Notes: generated by a model not told the origin, from the sequence alone. A DNA stretch of 23,205 bases from Palsa-883 sp035486355 (GCA_035486355.1 DATHNE010000164.1:1-23205); one strand, 5' to 3'; counted from the first letter of the stretch, positions 7,478 through 14,619 are shown. Numbers and translations are program-made.

Positions 7478-8212
7478 TCACTTGCCATACGCCTGCGCGA
7501 TCTGCCCGATCAGTTTCGCCCAGGGCATGTCCATCGCGTCGTAGACGGCGCTGGCCTCCGGGCGTGCGTTGTCCTTCAGGATCTCGACCATCAAGGTCGC
7601 ATAATCCGAGACGATCACGCCAGCCTGCAGCATGCGCAGAAGGCCGGCTTGGCGCTTGGTCTCGCTGAACGTTCCGGACGCATCGACGGCGACATAGGCG
7701 TCATATCCCTTGCCGACCGCGGTCATGGCGGGAAACGCCGCGCAGACTTCGAGCGAGATGCCGGCGAAGATCAGCTTCTTGCGGCCGGTCGCTTCGATCG
7801 CGCGCGCGACCGTCGCATCATCGAATGCGTTGACCGACGAGCGGTCGATGATCTGGGCGCCAGGCAGTGCGGCCACAAGTTCCGGGAAGGTCGGACCCCA
7901 CATGCTGTCGCGCGCGGTCGTGGTGGCGACGATCGGCAGCTTCAACACCTTGGCGGCTTTGGCCAGCGCGACCACGTTGTGCTTGAGTTCTCCCGTCGAA
8001 TAGTCGCGCACCCCGGTCATGAGACCGACCTGATGGTCAATGAGGACGAGCGCTGCGTTTTCGGACGTGAGCGGTTCATAGGGGTGGACTGTGTCTGCCA
8101 TGCCATTCTCCCGAGCTGGGGTGGGTTGAGATGCGCCGCTGACCGGCACTGCGCCGACACTCATCGCGGCAGCTCCGAGCGTGATTGATTGCAGGACCTG
8201 ACGCCGTTGCAT
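7478..8212 (-). CDS. isochorismatase-fold hydrolase (YcaC-like) with Tat-type leader
   Basis: 244 residues from the ATG at 8212. The core (about 48-235) is a YcaC-type isochorismatase fold: ALVLIDHQVGLM with D59, then GRKKLIFAGISLEVCAAFPA with the nucleophile Cys157, and YVAVDASGTFSETKR. The substrate is unknown; the family includes nicotinamidases and other amidases. The N-terminus starts MQRRQVLQ followed by a hydrophobic Ala/Gly stretch and AVPVSGASQ, a twin-arginine-like signal. An in-frame ATG at 8101 (residue 38) begins exactly where cytoplasmic YcaC proteins begin and has its own GGGAG 6 nt upstream. The ATG at 8212 also has GGAG at 6 nt. Two products are possible. Divergent from the LysR gene at 8346, its likely regulator. 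Confidence 0.87.
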   Translation of the reverse strand: MQRRQVLQSITLGAAAMSVGAVPVSGASQPTPARENGMADTVHPYEPLTSENAALVLIDHQVGLMTGVRDYSTGELKHNVVALAKAAKVLKLPIVATTTARDSMWGPTFPELVAALPGAQIIDRSSVNAFDDATVARAIEATGRKKLIFAGISLEVCAAFPAMTAVGKGYDAYVAVDASGTFSETKRQAGLLRMLQAGVIVSDYATLMVEILKDNARPEASAVYDAMDMPWAKLIGQIAQAYGK

Positions 8213-8283
8213 GGAGGTCTCCGGGGGGCTGCGAACTGCTGCCGCCGGCGTTCGCCAGCGGATGAAACGTAGTTGCTGGACCA

Positions 8284-8331
8284 TTGGACAAAAAGCCGGC
8301 AAAAATCGAACCTATCATCCAACAGATTGGA
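8284..8331. promoter_or_regulatory. possible LysR-type operator in the hydrolase/LysR gap
   Basis: TCCAA (8318-8322) and TTGGA (8327-8331) form a short dyad with a 4-bp centre, and a second TTGGA lies at 8284-8288, 43 bp (about 4 helical turns) away. LysR proteins bind such paired dyads with an autoregulatory site near their own start. The site overlaps the region just before the LysR start at 8346. Confidence 0.35.
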
Positions 8332-8345
8332 CGATGGGGCGCCCC

Positions 8346-9257
8346 ATGCTCGACCTCAACGACTTCTTCTATTTCGTCCAGGTGGTTGATCGGGGTGGCT
8401 TCACCGCCGCCAGCCGCATGCTTCGGCTTCCCAAATCGACCCTGAGCCATCGCGTCCGCCAGCTTGAGGCGGGCCTCGGGGTTCGGCTGCTCAACCGCAC
8501 GTCACGGCGGTTCGGGATGACCGATGCGGGTGGCGAGTTTTATCGCCATGCGGCGGAAATGCTGCAGCAGGCCGAACAGGCCGAGGCCTCGATACGGCAT
8601 CGCCTGAGTGAACCCGTTGGCACCGTGCGCTTGACGTCGGCCGTGGCCACCATGCAGTTCGCATTGCGCGGGGTGGTGGCGGATTTTCTCATCCGCCATC
8701 CCAAGGTCAACGTCGTCGCGCATGCGACTGACCAAAGCGTCGACATCATCGGCGAGAACTACGATGTCGCGGTCAGGGCGCATTCAGACCCACTTCCGAG
8801 TTCCACGCTGGTGCAGAGGACGCTGGCACCGGCGCCGTGGCTGCTGTTCGGAGGCGCCGCCTACCTCGACGCAAACGACACGCCCAGGACGCCCGAGGAG
8901 CTGCGACGGCACCCATCGCTTTTTATGATGCGCACCGGGGTTTCCCCGACCTGGCGGCTTCGCCATTCAAACGAGCGAAAGGGCGAGGTTGTGGTGCCGC
9001 TAATGCCGCGCCTCATGAGCGACGATATGGTCGGATTGAAGCAAGCGGCAATCGCCGGGCTCGGCATTGTCGCGCTGCCCGGCTATGTCTGTCGCGAAGA
9101 GCTTCGATCCGGAGCGCTGCGTCGGGTGCTGCCCACCTGGCTTGCCGGTGCTTCGACGTTGACGGCAATGCTGCCTTACCGGCAAGGCCTGTTGCCCTCG
9201 GTCCGCGCCTTCATTGAGCACCTGGCAGTGCAACTTCCGCAGGCTGTGGCGATGTAG
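8346..9257 (+). CDS. LysR-family transcriptional regulator
   Basis: 303 residues. The winged helix-turn-helix is at about 1-60 (LNDFFYFVQVVDRGGFTAASRML, then LPKSTLSHRVRQLEAGLGVRLLNRTSRR). The substrate-binding domain at about 90-295 has VGTVRLTSAVATMQFALRG and the DIIGENYDVAVRAH segment typical of the CrgA/AaeR-like subgroup that often controls divergent enzymes. The ATG at 8346 is chosen because LysR proteins usually start 'M-x-D-L-x-x-F' and GGGG lies 8 nt upstream; an in-frame ATG at 8334 would add four residues. Divergent from the YcaC-like hydrolase with a 133-bp gap. The effector is unknown. Confidence 0.9.
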   Translation: MLDLNDFFYFVQVVDRGGFTAASRMLRLPKSTLSHRVRQLEAGLGVRLLNRTSRRFGMTDAGGEFYRHAAEMLQQAEQAEASIRHRLSEPVGTVRLTSAVATMQFALRGVVADFLIRHPKVNVVAHATDQSVDIIGENYDVAVRAHSDPLPSSTLVQRTLAPAPWLLFGGAAYLDANDTPRTPEELRRHPSLFMMRTGVSPTWRLRHSNERKGEVVVPLMPRLMSDDMVGLKQAAIAGLGIVALPGYVCREELRSGALRRVLPTWLAGASTLTAMLPYRQGLLPSVRAFIEHLAVQLPQAVAM

Positions 9258-9311
9258 GCGCGTAGGCTGTCGCAATGCGTCCCACTGGGTCTTGGATGTT
9301 GTTATCCCAAC

Positions 9312-9435
9312 GAGCCTGTCTCTGAATAATGGTGAAACGGCCGGGATGGATGGATAGCTGCCGTCGCGTTGCCGCCGTCGAAACGGCGTCGTTGCACCGC
9401 ATTCAGGCGGTCCGGTCTCATTCAGAAACAGGCTC
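9312..9435. mobile_element. 124-bp MITE-like element with 16-bp terminal inverted repeats
   Basis: GAGCCTGTCTCTGAAT (9312-9327) and ATTCAGAAACAGGCTC (9420-9435) are inverted copies matching at 15 of 16 positions. The 'GAGCCTGTTT' end resembles termini of IS5-group elements (recalled, not checked). The 92-bp interior has no transposase ORF and contains a 6-bp hairpin (CGCCGT 9373-9378 / ACGGCG 9383-9388). No target duplication is evident in the flanks (CCAAC left, TAAAC right). It sits between the LysR stop and the end of the convergent GNAT gene. Internal deletion derivative of an IS, or a MITE, fits best. Confidence 0.6.
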
Positions 9436-9466
9436 TAAACAGGCGCGCCTGCTTGATGCGTCTGCC

Positions 9467-9913
9467 TCACACGGGCTTCCGCATGAACACGCGCTGAAAC
9501 CCGGCCTGTTCCCCCCGCGCGTATTCCTCCCACCCGGTCCGCGCATACAGCGCGATATTCTCGTGCATCAACACATGCGTATACAGCCGCAGCTCCCGAA
9601 CCCCCGCGCGCCGCGCCTCCGCATCCGCGAACTCCATCAGCATCCGCCCCACGCCCCTGCCCTGCCAGGCCGGCGCCACTGCAATATTGTCCAACAACAG
9701 ATGATCCGGCTCCGGTTCCAACACCAGGATGCCAGCCACTGCATCCGCCTCAACGCACACCCACACCTGCCCCGCTGTCACCCGCGCCGCATAGTCATCC
9801 AGCATCGGCCCCGGCTTCTTGCCGATCCGCGCGACATATTTCATGTACGCATCATACACCACCGCCGCGACGGCGGGCACGTCAGCCTCAACGGCAGGTC
9901 GGATCCGCAACAT
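9467..9913 (-). CDS. GNAT-family N-acetyltransferase
   Basis: 148 residues with the full GNAT fold: beta1 LRIRPAVEADVPAVAAVV at the start, beta4 DNIAVAPAWQGRGVGRMLM at about 75-93 with the acetyl-CoA pyrophosphate loop Q84-G-R-G-V-G89, and the C-terminal YARTGWEEYAR motif (about 123-133). The acceptor substrate cannot be inferred; the overall look is of small-molecule acetyltransferases. The ATG at 9913 is 6 nt beyond the stop of the upstream MFS gene, with no ribosome binding site of its own nearer than a GAGG 16 nt away, so translation is probably coupled. It forms the third cistron of the 9467-11148 operon. Confidence 0.9.
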   Translation of the reverse strand: MLRIRPAVEADVPAVAAVVYDAYMKYVARIGKKPGPMLDDYAARVTAGQVWVCVEADAVAGILVLEPEPDHLLLDNIAVAPAWQGRGVGRMLMEFADAEARRAGVRELRLYTHVLMHENIALYARTGWEEYARGEQAGFQRVFMRKPV

Positions 9914-9919
9914 GGCGCA

Positions 9920-11110
9920 TCATAACCGCCTCGGGATATGCCGCGCCAGCCCCGCCGAGGCCAGCATCATCACCCCGCCCGCCACCAGCAGCGACGACAG
10001 CGCGAATACCGACAGCAGCACCGAACTCGCCAACGGCACGCTGAGCTGCGCCACATCGCGGTAGCTGACGAACGCGGTCGTCATCTCCGACCGCTCGTAC
10101 GGATGCACCGCGCGCAGGAACAGCAGATTGCCCGCGCCGTCGATCATTTCGGTGCAGAACGCCGCGGTCACCAGCAGCGCCGCACCCAGCCACGGCGAGT
10201 GGAACGCCAATGCGGTGCACAGGCTCAGCACCGCCGTCACCGCATAGGCCACGATCAGCAGCGCGCGCAGCCCATATCGACGCCCCAGCCAGCCCCAGAC
10301 CGGCGCCAACCAGATCCATCCGGTGCCGATCGACACCAGCACTCCGCCGACCTCCGCCCCCAGCCCCGACGTCACCGCGAAGATCGGTGCGTAGAGATAG
10401 AACAGGCTCCACCACGATGATCGTGCTGCCGCCAGCGTCCAGGCCAGCCGCAACCGCTTCTGGCCGAAGAACCGCGGCAGATAGCGCAACGGATTCGGCG
10501 GTGATCGCCTTGCCGCCGTGATCCCGCCGCTCAGGCGCAAGATCCAGAACAGTGCCAGCAGTCCCAGCGCCACAGCCGCCGTGATGCCAAACGGCGCGGC
10601 AAAACTGACATGCTGTTGCAGATACACGCCCAGCCACGGTCCCAACGTCCAGGGCCCGGCGGAGGCGAATATCCGGATCGGCTCAAAATGCCGCAGTTCC
10701 TGCCGCGTCACCTGGTCCAGCAAATACAGTGTGCTGGTGATTTCGATGCAGGCGAACGCGAAGGTCGCCAGCGCCAATCCCACGGCCAGCGCCCAAACCA
10801 CGCCCATCGCCTGCAATGCCGCGCTGACGGCCAGCAGCAGCGCGCCAAGCGTGAACACCATCCGCCGCTGGAACAGGTGCACCAGCATCGGAATGCAGAA
10901 GCGCCCGGCCACCGCGGCCAGGCCTGCGACCAGATACAGGAGCGTTACCGCCCGCGCACCGCCCAACAGATGCAGCGCCTCCAGCGGCACCACGGTCAGC
11001 AGGATCGCCTGCGCCGCGGCGGGCGCGAAGAACAGGCTCAGGAACACCATAGCCTTGCGCGCCGGTAGCGTGCCGATGGTCAGCGGCAACGGATGCGCGG
11101 TGACGCTCAC
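9920..11110 (-). CDS. MFS transporter, translated from a GTG overlapping a leader ORF
   Basis: 396 residues with about 12 hydrophobic segments; YLVAGLAAVAGRFCIPMLVHLFQRR (motif A region in weakened form) and a mid-protein charged loop around 185-205. No close subfamily recognised; substrate unknown. The frame remains open upstream to a GTG at 11194 without a ribosome binding site. The preferred start is the GTG at 11110, because its GTG shares four bases (GTGA) with the stop of a 13-codon ORF that has a GGAGG 4 nt before its ATG at 11148; ribosomes ending there can restart directly. The alternative is the ATG at 11050, which would cut off no membrane segment. Followed after 6 nt by the GNAT gene. 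Confidence 0.8.
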   Translation of the reverse strand: MSVTAHPLPLTIGTLPARKAMVFLSLFFAPAAAQAILLTVVPLEALHLLGGARAVTLLYLVAGLAAVAGRFCIPMLVHLFQRRMVFTLGALLLAVSAALQAMGVVWALAVGLALATFAFACIEITSTLYLLDQVTRQELRHFEPIRIFASAGPWTLGPWLGVYLQQHVSFAAPFGITAAVALGLLALFWILRLSGGITAARRSPPNPLRYLPRFFGQKRLRLAWTLAAARSSWWSLFYLYAPIFAVTSGLGAEVGGVLVSIGTGWIWLAPVWGWLGRRYGLRALLIVAYAVTAVLSLCTALAFHSPWLGAALLVTAAFCTEMIDGAGNLLFLRAVHPYERSEMTTAFVSYRDVAQLSVPLASSVLLSVFALSSLLVAGGVMMLASAGLARHIPRRL

Positions 11111-11148
11111 GCGCACACGAGCGCGGCAAGGGGCCGACGGCGATACAT
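11107..11148 (-). CDS. 13-residue leader ORF coupled to the MFS gene
   Basis: Starts ATG at 11148 with GGAGG ending 4 nt upstream, the strongest ribosome binding site in the neighbourhood. The product is MYRRRPLAALVCA. Its TGA stop overlaps the GTG start of the MFS gene in a GTGA tetranucleotide. The peptide is basic then hydrophobic, with 3 consecutive Arg codons at positions 3-5. It may act only as a landing site for ribosomes or as an attenuating leader. A single-base change in this ancestor, or an assembly error, could instead have separated the true MFS N-terminus from its start. Confidence 0.5.
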   Translation of the reverse strand: MYRRRPLAALVCA

Positions 11149-11536
11149 GTTTCCTCCCGTCGCGCCGCGGCGCGACGCCAGGGCAGAGTGGCACAGAATC
11201 GACCCCGCGCGTAGCGCATCCGGTGCCGGGCAGCCCTGTGAGACCCGTCTCAGTCTGGAGCCCGTGTCGATGCCATTGTCATACCGAACCAAATCCGCGA
11301 CGATGTGGCAGAAGGGGGCTTCCCATGCCAGGTGATGCCCTGCCGTCCGGCAGCACCACTGGATCCACCGCGCCGGCTGAGCCCAACGCGACGGTGGTGC
11401 AGCTTCCGCCCCGGCCCGGCGTGACGCCGCCGCCGCTGCCCAGCCGCAAACCGACAATCACCCATTGCAGGCCGGCGGCCGGGACCTGCGCGGCAACACG
11501 GTAAAATATATCTACGCCTGCGACTTCCCCTTTGTG
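11149..11536. other. 388-bp gap between two minus-strand genes, no firm gene
   Basis: It lies downstream of the dioxygenase gene and upstream of the MFS operon, so the MFS promoter should be here. The only weak protein candidate is a plus-strand ORF at 11325-11504 (59 codons), preceded by GGGGG 6 nt before its ATG and rich in Pro, Thr and Ala; it has no recognisable domain. An A/T-rich patch, TAAAATATATC at about 11503-11513, stands out in this GC-rich context and could be part of a promoter for the MFS operon. Confidence 0.4.
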
Positions 11537-12679
11537 TCAGGCCGTCCCCGGGCTCGAACCGGGGATCAGCCCGGCCACTTGCGACTTGCCTTCTGACGAC
11601 GCATACGCTCGCGTAAACGGATCGAACGGAATGACCGGCACTGCGTCGGTCGGCACCCCACCGCGCCGTGTTCCAACCTCGATCTCCATCCATTTTTCGG
11701 CGAAGCACGGCGGTAGCACGCGGCCATCGGGCAGCGACAGCCAGATGCGCATCAGGTGCCGTCGATCCGGTCCCGGGGCGTCCTCGTACGTCGTGCGGGA
11801 GTGGAACACCACGTGATTGTGCAGGAACTGGATGTCGCCGGGCTCGAACTGAAGACGCAGGCAGAACGGATCTTCCTCGCAGATCACGTAATACAGATCG
11901 AGCGCCTCGCGCTGTGGCTCCGACATCGTCGGCGCATCGGGAAACCGCGTCAGTGATTCGATATACTGCCGCACCGGCGAATACCCGTTGAACAACCCTT
12001 GGTGCCAGGAGAACAAGGGCATACCGAACCACGGGAGCTTGCCGGGAGGCACCTCGCCGCGCCGATCCAGATAGATCGGTTCATAGAGGTCCCGCAGCAG
12101 ATCAGGCCTGCGGTGCATCATCTCATCATGCACCGCGACGCCGCTGACGATCATGCTCTCGCCACCGGCCCGCGCGCGGTTGATGCACAGCAGCGCCACC
12201 ACGTCGCAGGAATCAGAATGGAAGCACAGCTCCGCATTCGTCTGCGTGATGCGCTTGTTATGATCCGCGACCGTGTCGCCGACATCGATCACATGCCCGA
12301 CCAGATGACCGTTCTGGTTCTGCGTCACCGGGTCGCCGATATGCCGACACAGCCCCCAATAGATCCGCACCAAGGTCTCTCGGTCGTAGCGTTTCACCGG
12401 CAGCCCCTTCACGTAGCCCAGCCCCAGGCCAGACCGGATCTGTGCCCGCAGCCCACCCAGCCGCGCCGTCAGCCGATCCAACGGGAAGTCGTCGCGTGTG
12501 ATCGCGGCGATTGGCAGGTCGCGGGCGCGCGTTGCCGCCACTGCCGCCTCGATCTCGGCGATGTCGGTGTCGTCCAGCCGGCAGATCCAGTCGTCGCGCT
12601 CCAGCACCCGCGGCGCGGTCCAGGCGAAGCTGCCGCCGATCGGCGCAGTTGGCATGGCGGGAAGCACGGTCATCTCCAT
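11537..12679 (-). CDS. TauD/TfdA-family Fe(II)/2-oxoglutarate dioxygenase
   Basis: 380 residues, double-stranded beta-helix fold. Iron ligands visible: H154 and D156 in FHSDSCD, and the distal H293 in NHVVFHSRT; R311 in RRHLMRIWL is the likely 2-oxoglutarate carboxylate partner. The family hydroxylates or cleaves small acids such as taurine, aryloxyacetates and butyrobetaine; the substrate here is unknown. AGGAG lies 8 nt before the ATG at 12679. It is about 100 residues longer than TauD, mainly at the N-terminus (about 1-85). The last nine residues (LIPGSSPGTA minus the first) come from a REP-like palindrome at 11545-11565, so the native end was probably replaced or extended. Divergent from the LysR gene at 12791. 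Confidence 0.88.
   Translation of the reverse strand: MEMTVLPAMPTAPIGGSFAWTAPRVLERDDWICRLDDTDIAEIEAAVAATRARDLPIAAITRDDFPLDRLTARLGGLRAQIRSGLGLGYVKGLPVKRYDRETLVRIYWGLCRHIGDPVTQNQNGHLVGHVIDVGDTVADHNKRITQTNAELCFHSDSCDVVALLCINRARAGGESMIVSGVAVHDEMMHRRPDLLRDLYEPIYLDRRGEVPPGKLPWFGMPLFSWHQGLFNGYSPVRQYIESLTRFPDAPTMSEPQREALDLYYVICEEDPFCLRLQFEPGDIQFLHNHVVFHSRTTYEDAPGPDRRHLMRIWLSLPDGRVLPPCFAEKWMEIEVGTRRGGVPTDAVPVIPFDPFTRAYASSEGKSQVAGLIPGSSPGTA
11545..11565. repeat. REP-like palindrome forming the dioxygenase 3' end
   Basis: TCCCCGG (11545-11551) and CCGGGGA (11559-11565) pair over 7 bp around the loop GCTCGAA. The type (CCCCGG-loop-CCGGGG followed by ATC) is a common interspersed palindrome of alphaproteobacterial gaps. 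On the minus strand the loop reads TTCGAGC and mimics a tRNA T-arm, but no tRNA body is present. Confidence 0.5.
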
Positions 12680-12725
12680 CGGAACCTCTCCTGTCGCGAG
12701 GGCCTCAGCGTCGGCGCGGCCGGGA

Positions 12726-12769
12726 TATTTTGGAAATTGTGCTTTCTGATCTCAAGTATTTCGGAAACT
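12726..12769. promoter_or_regulatory. direct-repeat operator between dioxygenase and LysR genes
   Basis: TATTTTGGAAATT (12726-12738) and TATTTCGGAAACT (12757-12769) match at 11 of 13 positions and start 31 bp apart, three helical turns. Each unit is itself a small dyad (ATTT-TGG-AAAT; TTTC-GGAAA), as expected for LysR recognition and activation sites. The repeat lies 47-113 bp from the dioxygenase start (12679) and 21 bp before the LysR start (12791). It is A/T-rich against a GC-rich background. Confidence 0.55.
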
Positions 12770-12790
12770 ATGGCACCACCGGAGACCGCC

Positions 12791-13690
12791 ATGACCCGCC
12801 GCCCCCTGCCGACCCTGGAGCGTCTGCGCACGTTGCGCGAGGTCGCCCGGCTGGGCGGTTTTTCCGCCGCGGCCGACGCGCTCGCCCTTACCCAGCCCGC
12901 GGTCAGCAATCAGGTCCGCCAGTTGGAACAGTTGCTGGATGTTCCCTTGCTGGAACGCCTGGGCCGCACAATCCGCCCGACGCGCGAGGGCGCCACGCTG
13001 ATCGCCGCTGCCGCGCGTGCCTTTGCCGAGCTGGAAACCGCCATGGACGCGATCGCGCGGCAGAAGGCGCAAGTCGCCGGCACGCTGGTAGTGGCCGCCG
13101 GCGCCACGGCAACACGGCATCTGCTGCCGGCGGTGATCGCCGATCTGCGGACGCGCCATCCGGGGATTGAGCTGCGGATCCTGACCGGCAATACCCGCGA
13201 CCTGCTGGCCGGCCTGCGCGATGGCATCATCGATCTCGGCGTGCTGACCGCCGGCCCTGATATCAAGCCGCTGGCCGCCAGCGCTTTCTTCCGCGACCGC
13301 CTGGTCTGTGTCACCCCGCCAGGCGAGGCGCCCGCCGCCAGCACGATCCGCGCCCCGGCACTGGAGGGCCGGCAGCTCGTCCTGTTCGACCGTGACGGCT
13401 CGATCCGCCGTGCGATTGGTGCCTGGCTGGCCACCGCCGACCGCGCCCGCCTGCGCATCACCGACCTGGGCAGCGCCGAGGCCCAGATCGCCTTCGTCCG
13501 CGCCGGCTTCGGCTGGACGATCGTGTCCGAGATCGCGGCACGTGAGGATATTGCCGCCAAGCGGCTGGATTTGCTGACCCTCAATCCGCCGCTGTTCCGC
13601 GACCTCGTGCTGACCTGGCACCCCAACCGCGCCGCGCGCCCGGTCATCGCCGCCGCGCTGGAGGTGTTCACCGCGCACGCGGCAGGGTAG
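12791..13690 (+). CDS. LysR-family transcriptional regulator
   Basis: 299 residues. Helix-turn-helix at about 5-62 (LERLRTLREVARLGGFSAAADAL, then TQPAVSNQVRQLEQLLDVPLLERLGR). The effector domain at about 88-295 begins AGTLVVAAGATATRHLLPAVIADLRTRHP, in the CysB/CbbR-like style. The ATG at 12791 has GGAG 6 nt upstream; an in-frame ATG at 12770 lies in the putative operator. Divergent from the TauD-like dioxygenase, its presumed target. TauD-type genes are often LysR-controlled in response to sulfur or carbon source, but the signal here is unknown. Confidence 0.9.
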   Translation: MTRRPLPTLERLRTLREVARLGGFSAAADALALTQPAVSNQVRQLEQLLDVPLLERLGRTIRPTREGATLIAAAARAFAELETAMDAIARQKAQVAGTLVVAAGATATRHLLPAVIADLRTRHPGIELRILTGNTRDLLAGLRDGIIDLGVLTAGPDIKPLAASAFFRDRLVCVTPPGEAPAASTIRAPALEGRQLVLFDRDGSIRRAIGAWLATADRARLRITDLGSAEAQIAFVRAGFGWTIVSEIAAREDIAAKRLDLLTLNPPLFRDLVLTWHPNRAARPVIAAALEVFTAHAAG

Positions 13691-13709
13691 CCGCGCCGCG
13701 ACCTTCCAC

Positions 13710-13724
13710 CCGACGCGCGGTCGG
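13710..13724 (+). terminator. short hairpin after the LysR gene
   Basis: CCGAC (13710-13714) and GTCGG (13720-13724) form a 5-bp stem with a 5-nt loop, 19 bp after the stop and followed by ATTATG. No T-run; a weak terminator at best. Confidence 0.25.
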
Positions 13725-13791
13725 ATTATGCACGGGGCGAGCAGGATATCTGTTGCGAGTCCGCTCGGCGTTGTTTCAAGGAAGACACATC

Positions 13792-14532
13792 ATGGCCAAA
13801 CCCGCCACCCAAGGACAGACCAGCGACTGGGATCGCGACGCCGCGTTAACCGCCGCCCGTATCTTGCTGGAAATAAAGGCGGTGAACTTCCGCCCGGAAG
13901 AACCCTACACCTTCACCTCCGGCTGGAAGTCCCCGGTCTACATCGACTGCCGCAGAATCATTTATTTCCCGCGTGCGCGGGCAAAAATCTGCGATCTCGC
14001 GGTCGAAAAGATCAACCGTCACATCGGCTTCGAGACCATTGAGGTCGTCGCCGGCGGCGAGACCGCGGGTATCCCCTTCGCCGCCTGGATCGCCGACCGC
14101 ATGGCCGCGCCGATGGCCTATGTGCGCAAGAAACCCAAGGGCTTTGGCCGCGCAGCTCTGATCGAAGGTGACGTGCCGGAGGGCAAGCGCACGCTGCTGG
14201 TGGAAGACCTCACCACAGATGGCGGCTCCAAGATCCGCTTCACCCAGGCGTTGCGCGACGCCGGCGCCATCGTGAACCACGCCTTCGTGGTGTTCTTTTA
14301 CGGCGTCTTCCCCGGCGCCTTCGAGACACTCGCGAGCATGGACATCACGCTGCACCACCTCTGCACTTGGTGGGACGTGCTGGAGGCCTGCCGCGAGCGC
14401 CCCTACTTCTCTGAGAGCGCGCTGGCCGAGGTCCGCCGCTTCCTGGAAAATCCGGTCACCTGGTCCGCCTCGCACGGCGGCGTGGCCAGCGCTCAGGAAG
14501 CCATGGCCCGCAAAGCCGCGGCCGACGCCTGA
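13792..14532 (+). CDS. pyrE: orotate phosphoribosyltransferase
   Basis: 246 residues. PyrE joins orotate to PRPP to make orotidine 5'-phosphate, the fifth step of pyrimidine synthesis, in the cytoplasm. The PRPP-binding motif LLVEDLTTDGGSK is at about 135-147, with the mobile lysine-rich loop VRKKPKGFGR at about 110-119 and FTSGWKSPVYIDCRR (about 41-55) contributing the orotate site. The start at 13792 has AGGA 9 nt upstream; an ATG 39 nt earlier has none. The protein is of the longer alphaproteobacterial type (E. coli PyrE is 213). No other pyr gene is adjacent; it is followed by a BIME-like palindrome pair. Confidence 0.93.
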   Translation: MAKPATQGQTSDWDRDAALTAARILLEIKAVNFRPEEPYTFTSGWKSPVYIDCRRIIYFPRARAKICDLAVEKINRHIGFETIEVVAGGETAGIPFAAWIADRMAAPMAYVRKKPKGFGRAALIEGDVPEGKRTLLVEDLTTDGGSKIRFTQALRDAGAIVNHAFVVFFYGVFPGAFETLASMDITLHHLCTWWDVLEACRERPYFSESALAEVRRFLENPVTWSASHGGVASAQEAMARKAAADA

Positions 14533-14548
14533 CGCCCCCACTCGGTAT

Positions 14549-14619
14549 TGGCCGGGCTTGGTCCCGGCTATCCGTCGCGGCACGTTGCGGGCACAGATGG
14601 CCGGGACAAACCCGCCCAT
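14549..14619. repeat. BIME-like pair of inverted REP palindromes
   Basis: The first palindrome, 14549-14570, has an 8-bp stem (GCCGGG 14551-14556 / CCCGGC 14563-14568 plus flanks). The second, 14597-14619, has a 9-position stem with one C-C mismatch (GGCCGGG / CCCGCCC). The second is close to the reverse complement of the first, giving the head-to-head arrangement of a bacterial interspersed mosaic element, 17 bp after pyrE. It may terminate or stabilise the pyrE transcript. A REP-associated transposase is not in the window. Confidence 0.6.

Noticed and set aside
9329..9925. 198-codon plus-strand ORF starting inside the MITE-like element
   Set aside because: Mostly antisense to the GNAT gene, His/Arg/Pro-rich, no ribosome binding site.
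11325..11504. 59-codon Pro-rich plus-strand ORF with a G-run before its ATG
   Set aside because: No domain, mixed codon positions, and other frames are equally open; kept only as a remark in the gap entry.
11545..11580. tRNA 3' half: minus strand shows a T-arm-like CCCGG-TTCGAGC-CCGGG
   Set aside because: No acceptor, D or anticodon stems around it and it lies inside the dioxygenase reading frame; a REP-like palindrome explains it.
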